Shown here: positions 29,689 through 38,695 of the stretch, piece after piece | Layout of the letters: each line of letters opens with the position of its first letter | Numbering within the stretch: position 1 is the first letter of the stretch | DNA from: Roseiarcus sp963753135 | GTDB taxonomy: Bacteria; Pseudomonadota; Alphaproteobacteria; Rhizobiales; Beijerinckiaceae | Direction of reading: 5' to 3' | Assembly: GCA_963753135.1 (NCBI GenBank) | Contig: CAVWBA010000010.1 | Span: forward strand, 103,060-167,059 | DNA length: 64,000 nt | Made by a program: the position numbers and the translations under genes | The notes under the pieces: generated by a model | Databases searched by the model: none | Told to the model about the DNA's origin: nothing | The model's input: the letters and a program-made list of their open reading frames with translations, nothing else

Positions 29689-30114
29689 TCAGGGCGGCGC
29701 TGCCCGCTGTCTCGCCGCTGCAACGTCCGCAGCCGAGAGCGCGCCCGGGTACGCGTTGCCAAAGTGCGTGCGGACATAGTTGATGACGTCGGCGACTTGC
29801 GCGTCGCTCATCATGCTTCCGACCGGCGGCATGTCCTTCAGTCCATCCAACAGCACAGCCAGCATAAAGTCGGCCGAAGCAAGGTTCTTGTCCTCGGCGA
29901 GCGGCGGATAGGCGCCGGCGCCGACTGCGCCTTTCGCGTCGGGCTGATGACAGGCGGCGCAGACGTTTCGGAACAGGTCCGCTCCGCCCTGCTCGCCGAA
30001 CTCCCAACCGTGGCTCATGGGCGTACTTTTCGCCGGAGCGTCGTCGGCCAGCGCCGGCAGGTTAACTGACGACGAGACGACGAGCGCCGCCGCCGCCAGC
30101 GCGACGCGCCTCAT
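29689..30114 (-). CDS. Exported monoheme cytochrome c
   Basis: 141 residues with a signal peptide MRRVALAAAALVVSSSVNLP cleaved near ALA-DDA. A single heme site CAACH (in FRNVCAACHQPDAKG) and a likely axial Met in KDMPPVGSMM identify a class I cytochrome c of the electron carrier type. The ATG overlaps the amine oxidase stop by 4 bases (30111-30114), so it is coupled to that enzyme and probably accepts its electrons in the periplasm. A decayed copy of its 3' end occurs at 28190-28280. Confidence 0.93.
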   Translation of the reverse strand: MRRVALAAAALVVSSSVNLPALADDAPAKSTPMSHGWEFGEQGGADLFRNVCAACHQPDAKGAVGAGAYPPLAEDKNLASADFMLAVLLDGLKDMPPVGSMMSDAQVADVINYVRTHFGNAYPGALSAADVAAARQRAAPP

Positions 30115-31709
30115 GACGCGATCACCCGCTTGTGCAGGCGCTGGATCGCGTCCAGCGCCGACAGGATGGCGCCTTCCTGCCAGGCGGGAATGTAGGAGGC
30201 ATGTTCGCCGGCCAGCACGATCCGGCCGTCGATCGCGCAGAGGTCCTTGTAATGCGCCTTTCGCGCTTCATCAGACCAGTCGCCCGCGCAGCCAAGCGTG
30301 AACGGAACCCGGCTCCAGGCGACCGCGATTCCGTTCTCGAACTCGGTCCGATATTGCGGGTGGATCTCGGCGCCGAACTCAACCGCTCGCTTCACTCTTT
30401 CGGCCGGCGCCATCGCGGTGAATTCGTAGGAGTTCGGTCCGTCGAACGTGTAGCCGCCGAGCAGCACGCCTTTGCCGCGAGTGTTGAAATTGGCGCTCGG
30501 ATAGGAAATCTGGCGGATCGGCAGATCGGTGTAGCTGATGCCGCCAAAGATATGCTCGTCCTCCTCCCAGAACCGGCGCGAGAACTGGAGCCCGAATTTC
30601 ACCGCCGAGGCATAGGGAACGGCGCCGATCGCCGCCTTCATCGGCTCGGACACATTGATCGGGATCTGGCTCAGGATGCTGAGCGGAATCGTGCACACGC
30701 ACCAGTCGGCCCTCACTTCCCGGACCATGCCGCCGGCCGTGAGGTCCGCGAACTCGACGGCGACGCCGTCGTCATTCTGCTGGATGGCGACGACTTTCGC
30801 ACCATAGCGAATGCGATCCGGAATCTGCCGGGCGAAGGCCTCGCCGATTCTGCCCATGCCGCCGACGGGCTCAAACATCGTGGTCTGAAAGTCGTAAAGC
30901 AGGAAACTCTGCAAGCCCCGCCACAGGCGCGAGGTCAGAATGTCGTGCAGCCCGATTGGATCGCCAGTCGCCGGCTCGGCGCTGAGACCGCCTCCCGGAT
31001 GCCTGGCATAGCCGCGATGCGCCGCCGAATCCTCGCCGGCGCGATAACGGAAATCCTTGTCGAGCGCGCCGAGCGAGCGGAGCGCCTCGAGCAGGATCGC
31101 CTGATCCTCCTTCGACACCGCGTCGTCGAGCGCGCCCTTCTTTGTGGCTTTGGCGAGAAGCTCGGCGACGCCTCCATCGTAATCGGCTTTGATGTCGCGG
31201 ATGCGCTGCGGCTTGCCGTCGAAAGCGCTAGCGGAATGCAGATAGGCGTTGTGGTTGAGCTGGATGAACGGCTCGAGCGCGACCCCGAAACGGCGGCAAT
31301 AGTCGAGGATCGCGTAGTGATGATAGGGAATGCGCCACGGCCCCGGATTGAGATAGAGGCCGGCGTCGAACTCGCATTTCTGCGTCGCTCCGCCGAGCTC
31401 GGTCAAGACGTCGCCGCCCCGGATCGTCCAGTTCCGTCCGCCCGGACGAAGGTTGTAATCGAGCAGGCTCACGGCGTAGCCCGCGCGCTCAAGTTCGATC
31501 GCCGCCGTCATCCCGGCGAGGCCAGCCCCCAGAATGACGACCGAGGCGCCCTTCGGATCGCCGTCGAGCTTGATCGGCCCGCGGTAAGGCGATGCCTCAG
31601 CGTATCCAAGGCGAGTCATCGCCTGATAGGCCGCCGCGCCGCCGACGCTCGCGCCGATGATCTCAAACAATTTTCGCCGGCTTAACTGCCGCGCCGTCGC
31701 TTCGCTCAT
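30111..31709 (-). CDS. Tat-exported flavin amine oxidase
   Basis: 532 residues. The start MSEATARQLSRRKLFEIIG carries a twin-arginine signal with a hydrophobic run to about residue 35, pointing to folded export to the periplasm. The FAD site is VVILGAGLAGMTAAIELERAG followed by LLDYNLRPGGRNWTIRGGD; the C-terminal flavin contact is RIVLAGEHASYIPAWQEGA. This is the flavin-containing monoamine / L-amino acid oxidase family. Translation coupling to a cytochrome c suggests it works as a dehydrogenase passing electrons to the respiratory chain rather than as an oxidase. Substrate unknown. Confidence 0.9.
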   Translation of the reverse strand: MSEATARQLSRRKLFEIIGASVGGAAAYQAMTRLGYAEASPYRGPIKLDGDPKGASVVILGAGLAGMTAAIELERAGYAVSLLDYNLRPGGRNWTIRGGDVLTELGGATQKCEFDAGLYLNPGPWRIPYHHYAILDYCRRFGVALEPFIQLNHNAYLHSASAFDGKPQRIRDIKADYDGGVAELLAKATKKGALDDAVSKEDQAILLEALRSLGALDKDFRYRAGEDSAAHRGYARHPGGGLSAEPATGDPIGLHDILTSRLWRGLQSFLLYDFQTTMFEPVGGMGRIGEAFARQIPDRIRYGAKVVAIQQNDDGVAVEFADLTAGGMVREVRADWCVCTIPLSILSQIPINVSEPMKAAIGAVPYASAVKFGLQFSRRFWEEDEHIFGGISYTDLPIRQISYPSANFNTRGKGVLLGGYTFDGPNSYEFTAMAPAERVKRAVEFGAEIHPQYRTEFENGIAVAWSRVPFTLGCAGDWSDEARKAHYKDLCAIDGRIVLAGEHASYIPAWQEGAILSALDAIQRLHKRVIAS

Positions 31710-31791
31710 CCTTCCTTATCCTGTCCCGTCAGCGGCGACGGCACTGTCGCAATCGTCCAATACGAGGCGCAAAACGGCGAAAGTTCGGCAC

Positions 31792-32322
31792 TTACGACCG
31801 CCGCTCGAACTCGGCAAGAACCTCGGCGACCGGCTTAGCATGCGCGAGCACAAGATCGGCCGCGGCGGCGATGTCGTCGATCGAGGCGTGCGGGAGTTGC
31901 GCGGGCGGCTCGACGGCGTCGCTGATCAGCGCGACGATGTGCGGGTCATTGGGATACATCGGCGGCTTGCCGTTGGCGGCGCGAAAGATCTCGATCTTAG
32001 GGTACGGATCGCGCTTGAAGCCCTCGACCAGGACAAGGTCGACGGACTTCAACAGCCGCAACAGCTCAGCCAGCGACGGCTCGGGCTTCCCACGCAATTC
32101 CCGCATCAGCGCAACCCGATTGGCGGAGGCGACCAGCACTTCTTCGGCGCCCGCGGCGCGATGCTCGTAAGAATCCTTGCCCGGCTGGTCGAGGTCGAAG
32201 TTGTGGTGGGCGTGCTTGATCGTCGATACGCTCAAGCCTCTGCGGTTGAGCTCGGGGATAAGCTTGACGATGAGCGTCGTCTTGCCCGCTCCGCTCCACC
32301 CGGCAAAGCCGATTATGCGCAT
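31792..32322 (-). CDS. mobB: Molybdopterin-guanine dinucleotide biosynthesis protein MobB
   Basis: 176 residues from ATG 32322, where similarity begins (MRIIGFAGWSGAGKTTLIVK with a P-loop); upstream open frame to 32574 is not convincing. VSTIKHAHHNFDLDQPGKDS and LVLVEGFKRDPYPKIEI are MobB motifs. MobB is a GTP-binding adapter that helps MobA add GMP to molybdopterin for molybdoenzymes. No mobA is visible nearby. It is divergent from putA. Confidence 0.93.
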   Translation of the reverse strand: MRIIGFAGWSGAGKTTLIVKLIPELNRRGLSVSTIKHAHHNFDLDQPGKDSYEHRAAGAEEVLVASANRVALMRELRGKPEPSLAELLRLLKSVDLVLVEGFKRDPYPKIEIFRAANGKPPMYPNDPHIVALISDAVEPPAQLPHASIDDIAAAADLVLAHAKPVAEVLAEFERRS

Positions 32323-32497
32323 GGCGGCAACCCTCTCCGTTCGTCCGCCCCGCCGACTCGCCACCATCGTTCCCTTGTCGGGCTCGCTTTCGAACCCGTA
32401 CTTATCAAAGTAGCAAGGGGCGGCTTCCAAGACTAGGATCGCCCGCCTTCCAACCACGCCTGCGCACGAGGTTGGGATGGGCTGCCGGGAGCCTGAC

Positions 32498-35400
32498 ATG
32501 ATCGACGACGCCGACATTTTCGCCGCGTTCCGCGCCGAGGTCATGATCCAAACGCCGCTGAGGAGCGCGATCACCGCCGCCTACCGGGTCGCCGAACCTG
32601 AGTGCGTGCCGCCCCTTCTGGCGCTGGCGACAGCGAGCGCCGAGGAAGCCAAGCGCATCGGAAAGCTGGCGCGCGCTCTCGTTGCGAAGCTTCGCGCGAA
32701 GACGCGCTCGAGCGGCGTCGAAGGCCTCATCCACGAATATTCGCTCTCAAGCCAGGAAGGCGTGGCGCTGATGTGCCTCGCCGAGGCGCTTTTGCGCATT
32801 CCCGACGCCGCGACGCGCGACGCGTTGATCCGCGACAAGCTCGCGCCGGGCGATTGGCGCGCGCATGTCGGCATGAGCCCGTCGCTGTTCGTCAATGCCG
32901 CGACCTGGGGCCTCGTGCTGACCGGCCGGCTGGTGACGACGACCAGCGAGCAGGGCCTGTCAGCGGCGCTGACCCGTCTCATCGCGCGCAGCGGCGAGCC
33001 GATCATCCGCGCCGGCGTCGACGTCGCGATGCGACTCATGGGCGAGCAGTTCGTCACCGGCCGCACGATCGAGGAGGCGATCGGAAATAGTCGGGAGCGC
33101 GAGGCGCGAGGCTTCACCTTCTCCTATGACATGCTGGGCGAAGCGGCGACCACGGCGCAAGACGCGGCCCGCAATCTCGACGAATACGAGCGCGCCGTCC
33201 ACGCCATCGGCCGGGCCTCCCATCGCCGCGGCATCTACGAGGGCCCTGGAATCTCAATCAAGCTTTCCGCGCTCCACCCGCGCTATCAGCGCATCAAGCG
33301 CGCCCGCGTGATGAACGAATTGCTGCCGCGCGTGAAGCACCTCGCGGCGTTGGCCAAAGCTCATGACATCGGCTTCAACATCGACGCGGAGGAAGCCGAT
33401 CGGCTCGATCTGTCGCTCGACATTCTGGAAGCGCTTTCGCTCGATCCGGACCTCAAGGGCTGGAACGGGCTCGGCTTCGTCATCCAGGCCTATGGCAAAC
33501 GCTGTTCGGCGGTTATCGACTGGCTGATCGATCTTGGTCGCCGTTCGCGCCGCCGGTTGATGATCCGCCTGGTCAAGGGCGCTTATTGGGATTCGGAGAT
33601 CAAGCGCGCGCAGGTGGAGGGACTTGACGGCTTCCCGGTGTTCACCCGCAAAGTCTACACCGACGTGAGCTACCTTGCTTGCGCGCGCAAATTGCTCGCG
33701 GCGCCGGACGCGGTCTATCCGCAATTCGCCACTCACAACGCGCAGACGCTCGTGTCCGTGCTCGTCTTCGCGGGTCCCGATTTCTATCGCGGCCAGTACG
33801 AATTCCAATGCCTGCACGGGATGGGCGAACCTTTGTACGAGGAGGTGGTCGGGCGCCACAAACTCGACCGGCCATGCCGGGTCTACGCGCCGGTCGGCTC
33901 GCACGAAACGCTCCTCGCCTATCTCGTTCGCCGCCTGCTTGAGAATGGCGCCAACACTTCGTTCGTGAATCGCATCGCCGATGCGAGCGTGGCCCTGGAC
34001 GATCTCATCGCCGATCCGGTTGCGGTCAGCGGCTCGATCCAACCGCTCGGCGCCCCCCACGACAGGATCGCGGCGCCGCGCGACCTCTATGCGCCGGACC
34101 GCGTCAACTCGCGCGGACTCGATTTTTCCAACGAAGGACGCCTCGACGAGCTCGCGAAGGGACTGCAGGCGAGCGCTGACACGGCGTGGCGCGCCTTTCC
34201 GCCAGGAGCCACAGAAGACGATCCAGGCGAGGCGGTCTTGAATCCGGCGAACCTGAGCGACGTCGTCGGCTTCACCCGTCACGCGCGCGCTGATGAAATC
34301 GCGGAAGCGATCGCCGTCGGCGACCGCGCGGCGGCCGCGTTCGCTGCGATCGCGCCCAATGAGCGCGCAGCCGTCCTTCGTCGCGCCGCCGACCTCCTCG
34401 AAGGGCGGAACGATCTCCTCGTCGGCCTCATCGTGCGGGAAGCGGGCAAGTCCTACGCCAATGCGGTCGCGGAAGTGCGCGAGGCGGCCGACTTCCTGCG
34501 CTACTATGCGCACGAGGCGGCGCGCACGTTGCTTCCCGGCTCCCCCACGCCGCTCGGCCTCGTCGTTTGCATCAGTCCGTGGAACTTTCCGCTCGCGATC
34601 TTCACGGGCCAAGTCGCCGCCGCGCTGGCGACAGGCAATGCCGTCATCGCCAAACCGGCCGAAGAGACGCCGCTCATCGCCTCCGAGGCTGTCCGCGTCC
34701 TACATGAGGCGGGCGTCCCAGGCGCCGCGCTGCAGCTCATGCCGGGCGCGGGCGAAGTCGGCGCGGCGCTGGTCGCCGATCCGCGCGTTCAGGGGGTGGT
34801 CTTCACCGGCTCGACGCCGGTCGCGCGCCTGATCGAAAAGGAGCTCGCGGGCCGCCTCACCCGCCGCGGCGCGCCCTTGCCCCTCATCGCCGAGACCGGC
34901 GGCCTTAACGCGATGGTGGTCGATTCCTCGGCGCTCGCCGAACAGGTCGTCGTCGACGTCATGTCGTCGGCTTTCGATTCGGCCGGACAGCGCTGTTCGG
35001 CTTTGCGCATCCTCTGCCTCCAGGAGGATGTCGCCGACCGCATGCTCACGATGCTCAAGGGCGCCATGGCCGAGCTCGAGGTCGGCGATCCGCGCGCGCT
35101 CGCGGTCGACGTCGGGCCCGTGATCACCGCGGAAGCGCGCGAAGCGATCGTCGGCCATATCGCGAAAATGCGCGGCCGAGGCTGCGAACTGACACAAACT
35201 CCGCTCGGCGAGAGCGCTGGCGCGCGGCACGTTCGTTCCGCCGACCCTGATCGAAGTGAACAGAATCGCCGACGTCGAGCGTGAAGTGTTCGGGCCGGTG
35301 CTGCATGTGCTGCGCTACAAGCGCGAGGCGCTCGACAAATTGATCGATGACGTCAACGCCGCCGGCTATGGCCTCACCTTTGGGCTGCACACGCGCATCG

Positions 35401-36167
35401 ACGAGACGATCGCGCGCGTGGTCGAACGCATCGAGGCCGGCAACATCTACGTCAACCGCAACATCATCGGCGCCACGGTCGGCGTGCAGCCGTTCGGCGG
35501 CTCGAGGCTGTCGGGCACCGGGCCCAAGGCCGGCGGCCCGCTCTATCTTTCGCGCCTGGTCGCGGAGCCGGCGCCGGGCGCGCTGGACGGCGTGGAAGGG
35601 GGCGCTGCGACAGAAGCCATTCGCGCCTACGGCGACTGGCTCGCCAAGCATGGCCATGGCGCTGAGGCCGAACGCTGCGTGGGAATGATGGCGCGCTCGC
35701 CCCTCGGCGCGCGCGCCGAGCTCAAAGGCCCGGTCGGCGAACGCAACGTCTATACGCTGCGCCGGCGCGGGCGAGTGGCCGCGGTCGCGTCGAGCGAAAG
35801 CGGCCTTCTCATCCAGATCGGCGCGATCCTGGCGACCGGCAACGACGCCGTCGTCAGCGCCGCGCTCGCCAAGCGCGCCCTTGCGGGATTGCCGGCGGAC
35901 CTCGCCCCCCGGATCGCGCATGTCAAGGACCCATTGAGCGCGCCTGCTCTCGCCTTCGCCCTTCTCGAAGGCGACGAGGCGGCGACGTCAGAAGCCTTGC
36001 GCAAGCTCGCGAGCCGCGCCGGCCCGATCGTGCGGCTTGAGGCGCTGTCCAGCGCGCGCCTGGCCGCGGGTGAAGATTACAACCTTGCCGACCTGGTCGA
36101 GGAATGCGCAACCGCCGCCAACACCGCCGCGGCCGGCGGCAATGCGAGCCTGATGGCGATCGGGTAG
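32498..36167 (+). CDS. putA: Bifunctional proline dehydrogenase / P5C dehydrogenase PutA (one frameshift)
   Basis: ATG 32498 is preceded by GGGAG; ATG 32477 is an alternative. No N-terminal ribbon-helix-helix is present, so this is not the self-regulating PutA type. The FAD proline dehydrogenase barrel includes YEFQCLHGMGEPLYEEVVG and YAPVGSHETLLAYLVRRLLE. The aldehyde dehydrogenase part has SPWNFPLAIFTGQ, Glu in LIAETGGLNAMV and Cys in FDSAGQRCSALRI. The frame breaks at about 35219-35226; removing one base gives GTFVPPTLIEVNRI and 1222 residues in all. It oxidises proline to glutamate. The last 42 bases recur at 37650-37691. Confidence 0.93.
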
Positions 36168-36172
36168 GATGC
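36131..36172. repeat. Direct repeat at the putA 3' end, copy 1
   Basis: 42 bases, from GGCCGGCGGCAATGCGAGCC to CGATCGGGTAGGATGC, covering the last codons and stop of putA. The same 42 bases occur at 37650-37691 with two mismatches. The pair brackets the vapBC/PEP-CTERM island like an attachment-site duplication. Confidence 0.85.
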
Positions 36173-36200
36173 TCCGCCCTCCCCGGGGACGCGCGCAACG

Positions 36201-36357
36201 TCATAAGCGGCCGTCGCGGAACGGATTGAGGACCACGCAATCGCCGAACCGGCGTCCGTGTTGCAGATCTTCGCTATACAGGCGATCGCAGCCCGCCTCG
36301 ATCGCCGCGGCGACGATCAGCGCATCGGACTTGACCCAACTGGATTCCACGATCATG
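36201..36357 (-). pseudogene. C-terminal fragment of a VapC PIN-domain toxin
   Basis: On the minus strand it reads SDALIVAAAIEAGCDRLYSE, then DLQHGRRFG and VVLNPFRDGRL before TGA at 36201. This is the conserved C-terminal half of a PIN ribonuclease with its metal-binding Asp residues. The matching N-terminal half lies at 37133-37312 on the same strand; about 750 bases carrying the PEP-CTERM gene separate them. Confidence 0.75.
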
Positions 36358-36439
36358 CTCCACGCCTAATCAATTGGTCATCAGCGTCCCTGAGATCGTG
36401 ACGACTACGTTAGGGTTATCGGATTGGGAGGACAAAACG

Positions 36440-37087
36440 ATGAGATTCATCGCCCCTTTAAAGACCCTGACACTTGCGATCATCGCCGTCCTGGCGGCGG
36501 TTCAGCCGGGCTGGACAACAACCGTCGACACGTTCGACTTCACACAGACTGGTTGGACCGTCTTTTTCCCCGGCACGGGTACGTTTCCAGATTTTACGGG
36601 ACTGCTGTCCGGTTCGTTCACCGGCGCCGTCGAACCCAATGGCTTCATCGAGCAGGGAGACTTGACGGCTTTCTCGGCCGTATTCACGCCTGGCGCCGAC
36701 CCCACTCCCTTCACTCCCCTCGCTCTCAATCAGCTAACGCTGTTTTCCTTCGATACAGCAGGCGGCGCCAGCAGCCTGGATTTTGCCGGTTCTGCGTCCG
36801 ATAATACTCCTTTCTGCAGCGGCGCGGCGGCTACCCTGGACGCCAACTGCACGTACAATTTCTCACTCACTTATCCGGGTGGGACGAAGGCCGTCGCGTA
36901 CGTTGGAGGCTTCTTTGTATCGGCCAGCCTTCCGACGGTGACGCTGGTCTCCAGCGTCACCGCAAATCCGCCGTCAAGCGTCCCCGAGCCTAGCTCGTTG
37001 GTGCTTTTCGGCACCGCCCTGATCGGCCTCGTTGGTGCTTTTCGGCTCCGCCATACTCGGCCTCATTGGTTTCGCGTCGCCGGCTGA
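36440..37087 (+). CDS. PEP-CTERM sorting-domain protein
   Basis: 215 residues from ATG 36440, with GGGAGG 10 bases upstream; the frame is open from 36374 but the signal peptide starts at 36440. MRFIAPLKTLTLAIIAVLAA is a signal peptide. The mature part is Thr/Phe/Gly rich without recognised catalytic domain and has one cysteine pair (FCSGAAATLDANC). It ends with the sorting signal SVPEPSSLVLFGTALIGLVG and a basic tail FRLRHTRPHW. Such proteins are processed by exosortase and put on the surface or in the matrix. A 34-base tandem duplication in the sorting signal has changed the tail. The gene interrupts vapC. Confidence 0.82.
   Translation: MRFIAPLKTLTLAIIAVLAAVQPGWTTTVDTFDFTQTGWTVFFPGTGTFPDFTGLLSGSFTGAVEPNGFIEQGDLTAFSAVFTPGADPTPFTPLALNQLTLFSFDTAGGASSLDFAGSASDNTPFCSGAAATLDANCTYNFSLTYPGGTKAVAYVGGFFVSASLPTVTLVSSVTANPPSSVPEPSSLVLFGTALIGLVGAFRLRHTRPHWFRVAG
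36994..37061 (+). repeat. Tandem duplication of 34 bases in the PEP-CTERM signal
   Basis: 36994-37027 and 37028-37061 share 30 of 34 bases, both starting CTCGTTGGTGCTTTTCGGC. Because 34 is not a multiple of three, the second copy is read in another frame; in its own frame it spells LVLFGSAILGLIG, a second PEP-CTERM-type helix. Confidence 0.8.
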
Positions 37088-37132
37088 TTTTGACGGGAGG
37101 ACTTCGAACACTTCAACCGCTTGGCGCCAGCA

Positions 37133-37312
37133 TCAAATCGCCACCATTAGCGAATGTCGGTCTCGGCCAAGGCGGGTCATCACATTGGTGAACTCGTTGA
37201 GCACCTGGACCCTGATGACGCCTCCGGACATGAGCGCGCGGCGAGCGACTTGTTGTTTCGGGCCGGCGATGAACGCGTAGACGAAGACATTTGTGTCCCA
37301 AAACGCGCTCAC
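37133..37312 (-). pseudogene. N-terminal fragment of a VapC PIN-domain toxin
   Basis: Starts at GTG 37312, overlapping the vapB stop by 4 bases, and reads VSAFWDTNVFVYAFIAG with the first PIN Asp, then QVLNEFTNVMTRLG. A stop comes at 37133; the same frame beyond it still reads QAVEVFEVLP to about 37092, then similarity ends at the PEP-CTERM gene. The C-terminal half is at 36201-36357. The toxin is therefore probably dead. Confidence 0.8.
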
Positions 37313-37512
37313 CGCTCGTTCGCCTCGTTGCGATCGAATCGATATCCTTTCGGCGCGCGCACGTTGAACTCGGCCATCCGGGCCAGGAACTCCGCTCCGG
37401 GGTCGACTTTTCTGACGCTGACCGCGCCTCCTGGCAAAGCCGCGAGGTCGATTTCGTCGCCAGCCTTCAAACCGAGGGTCTCGACAAGGGCCTTGGGCAA
37501 CCTGACGGCCAA
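37309..37512 (-). CDS. vapB: AbrB/MazE-type antitoxin VapB
   Basis: 67 residues from TTG 37512: MAVRLPKALVETLGLKAGDE, the SpoVT/AbrB fold, with a toxin-binding tail ending FDRNEANER. In-frame codons upstream spell APIHVSRWGNS, the normal AbrB N-terminus, up to 37548, but no start codon is found there; a base error in the CCCCC run at 37545-37549 region could explain this. It precedes vapC with a GTGA overlap. Confidence 0.75.
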   Translation of the reverse strand: MAVRLPKALVETLGLKAGDEIDLAALPGGAVSVRKVDPGAEFLARMAEFNVRAPKGYRFDRNEANER

Positions 37513-37552
37513 GCTGTTGCCCCACCTCGAAACATGGATCGGCGCCCCCTAT

Positions 37553-37590
37553 GATATCCTGGAATGATAAGATATCTGCTTGCGGATATC
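37553..37590. promoter_or_regulatory. GATATC palindromes upstream of vapB, possible autoregulatory operator
   Basis: Three GATATC sites start at 37553, 37571 and 37585; the outer two extend to an inverted pair GATATCC / GGATATC. They lie immediately upstream of vapB on its promoter side. VapBC pairs usually repress themselves at palindromes in this place, so an operator is a fair inference. Confidence 0.45.
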
Positions 37591-37649
37591 ATGGCTGGCA
37601 TTTTCAACGTGATTGGCCGATGTGGGCCGCTTGCGCGCGCCCCAGCCCC

Positions 37650-37691
37650 GGCCGGCGGCAATGCGAGCCTAATGACGATCGGGTAGGATGC
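37650..37691. repeat. Direct repeat of the putA 3' end, copy 2
   Basis: Identical to 36131-36172 except two G-to-A differences (at 37671 and 37675). It is not part of a gene here and marks the far side of the vapBC/PEP-CTERM island. Confidence 0.85.
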
Positions 37692-37715
37692 GAGGAGCGG
37701 AACAGAAGGGCCGGA

Positions 37716-37934
37716 ATGTCCGACGATCTGACGAATTCTCAAGTCGCGCTGCTCTGCGCCATCGAAGAGCACGACCATTCCAACGCCAGCAGCGATCAGA
37801 AACGCGATCTGGAGGCGCTCATGTCCGGGGGTTACCTGCAGGCGACCTCGGACCATCCAGGCTCGGCCTTCGCGCTCACGGCCAAAGGCATCGCCTTTCT
37901 CGGCGAACGCGACGCTGGGTTGAACGAGGCGTAG
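37716..37934 (+). CDS. Small protein of unknown function
   Basis: 72 residues from ATG 37716 with AGAAGG upstream: MSDDLTNSQVALLCAIEEHD, then SDQKRDLEALMSGGYLQ and FALTAKGIAFLGERDAG. The pattern of a helix, then GYLQ, then LTAKGIAFL resembles a short winged-helix-like fold seen in many small bacterial proteins, but no family is recognised. It follows the second putA repeat and precedes a convergent TetR gene. Confidence 0.55.
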   Translation: MSDDLTNSQVALLCAIEEHDHSNASSDQKRDLEALMSGGYLQATSDHPGSAFALTAKGIAFLGERDAGLNEA

Positions 37935-37991
37935 CGGCCGCTCGAACCATGGCGCCGCGGCGCGGCTGGCGCGACGGCGCCGATCTCGCCG

Positions 37992-38618
37992 TCAACGCGC
38001 GCGCATCTCGCGCAGATAGCCGCGCACCATGGCGCGCAAGTGAGCGCGAACCGTCTCCTTGTCGGCCGCGTATTCGATGAAGGCCGCCTGCAACATCGAG
38101 GTGCAGGCCATCACGAGAAAGACGGCGAGTGGTTCGACGTCGACTCCTCCAATCTCGGGGCAGCTTCTCAATAGCTCCGCGATAAGCGAGGCGCCTCTTG
38201 CGGCCGCAGCGCGCACGAGCTCGGCGCCGCCGACCTCGGCAAGCGGCTCGTGCATTGCGCGCGAAACCTCGAGGCGGCGCCACTTCGCTGCGATCATGGC
38301 GTCGACCATGCCCGTAGCGATTTCGTCGAGGGAGCGCCCTCCGAGCGTTTGGCAATCCGCATCAATCGAAGCGGACATCTCCATGAGATAGCGCTCGAGC
38401 ACGGCGCGGATGAGGGCCTGCCGGTTGGGGAAATATTGATAGAGCGTGCCGACCGACACGCCCGCCCGCTCGGCGATGCGGGTTGTGGTCAGCTTGCGGT
38501 AGCCGGCCGACAGCAAAACCTGAATGCTCGCTTCGTGGATCGCGAGCACGGTCGTCTCGGAGCGCGCCTGAACCGGCAGTTTTCTGGGCTTGAGCGGGGA
38601 TTGCGCGATTGCCGTCAC
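37992..38618 (-). CDS. TetR/AcrR family regulator
   Basis: 208 residues. The N-terminal helix-turn-helix is visible: AIHEASIQVLLSAGYRKLTT, TRIAERAGVSVGTLYQYFPN, then RQALIRAVLERYL; the rest is the ligand-binding helical domain. It is divergent from an SDR gene whose start is 78 bases away, and a palindrome GAAGGAACCTTC lies between them, so it probably represses itself and the SDR gene. Confidence 0.9.
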   Translation of the reverse strand: MTAIAQSPLKPRKLPVQARSETTVLAIHEASIQVLLSAGYRKLTTTRIAERAGVSVGTLYQYFPNRQALIRAVLERYLMEMSASIDADCQTLGGRSLDEIATGMVDAMIAAKWRRLEVSRAMHEPLAEVGGAELVRAAAARGASLIAELLRSCPEIGGVDVEPLAVFLVMACTSMLQAAFIEYAADKETVRAHLRAMVRGYLREMRAR

Positions 38619-38639
38619 GAAAGCGAATTCCCTGAAGCT

Positions 38640-38651
38640 GAAGGAACCTTC
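38640..38651. promoter_or_regulatory. Candidate TetR operator
   Basis: A perfect 12-bp palindrome GAAGGAACCTTC in the 77-base divergent gap between the TetR gene and the SDR gene. Placement suits an operator for the regulator; binding is not demonstrated. Confidence 0.4.
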
Positions 38652-38695
38652 ATATTAATCGCGAACCGCCAAGCGGCAAACGAAAGAAATTCGCG

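Noticed and set aside
30132..31685. 517-codon antisense frame over the amine oxidase
   Set aside because: Composition is Arg/Ala/Asp-rich noise typical of shadows; the amine oxidase is unmistakable.
33254..34612. 452-codon antisense frame over putA
   Set aside because: Shadow of putA without any recognisable domain.
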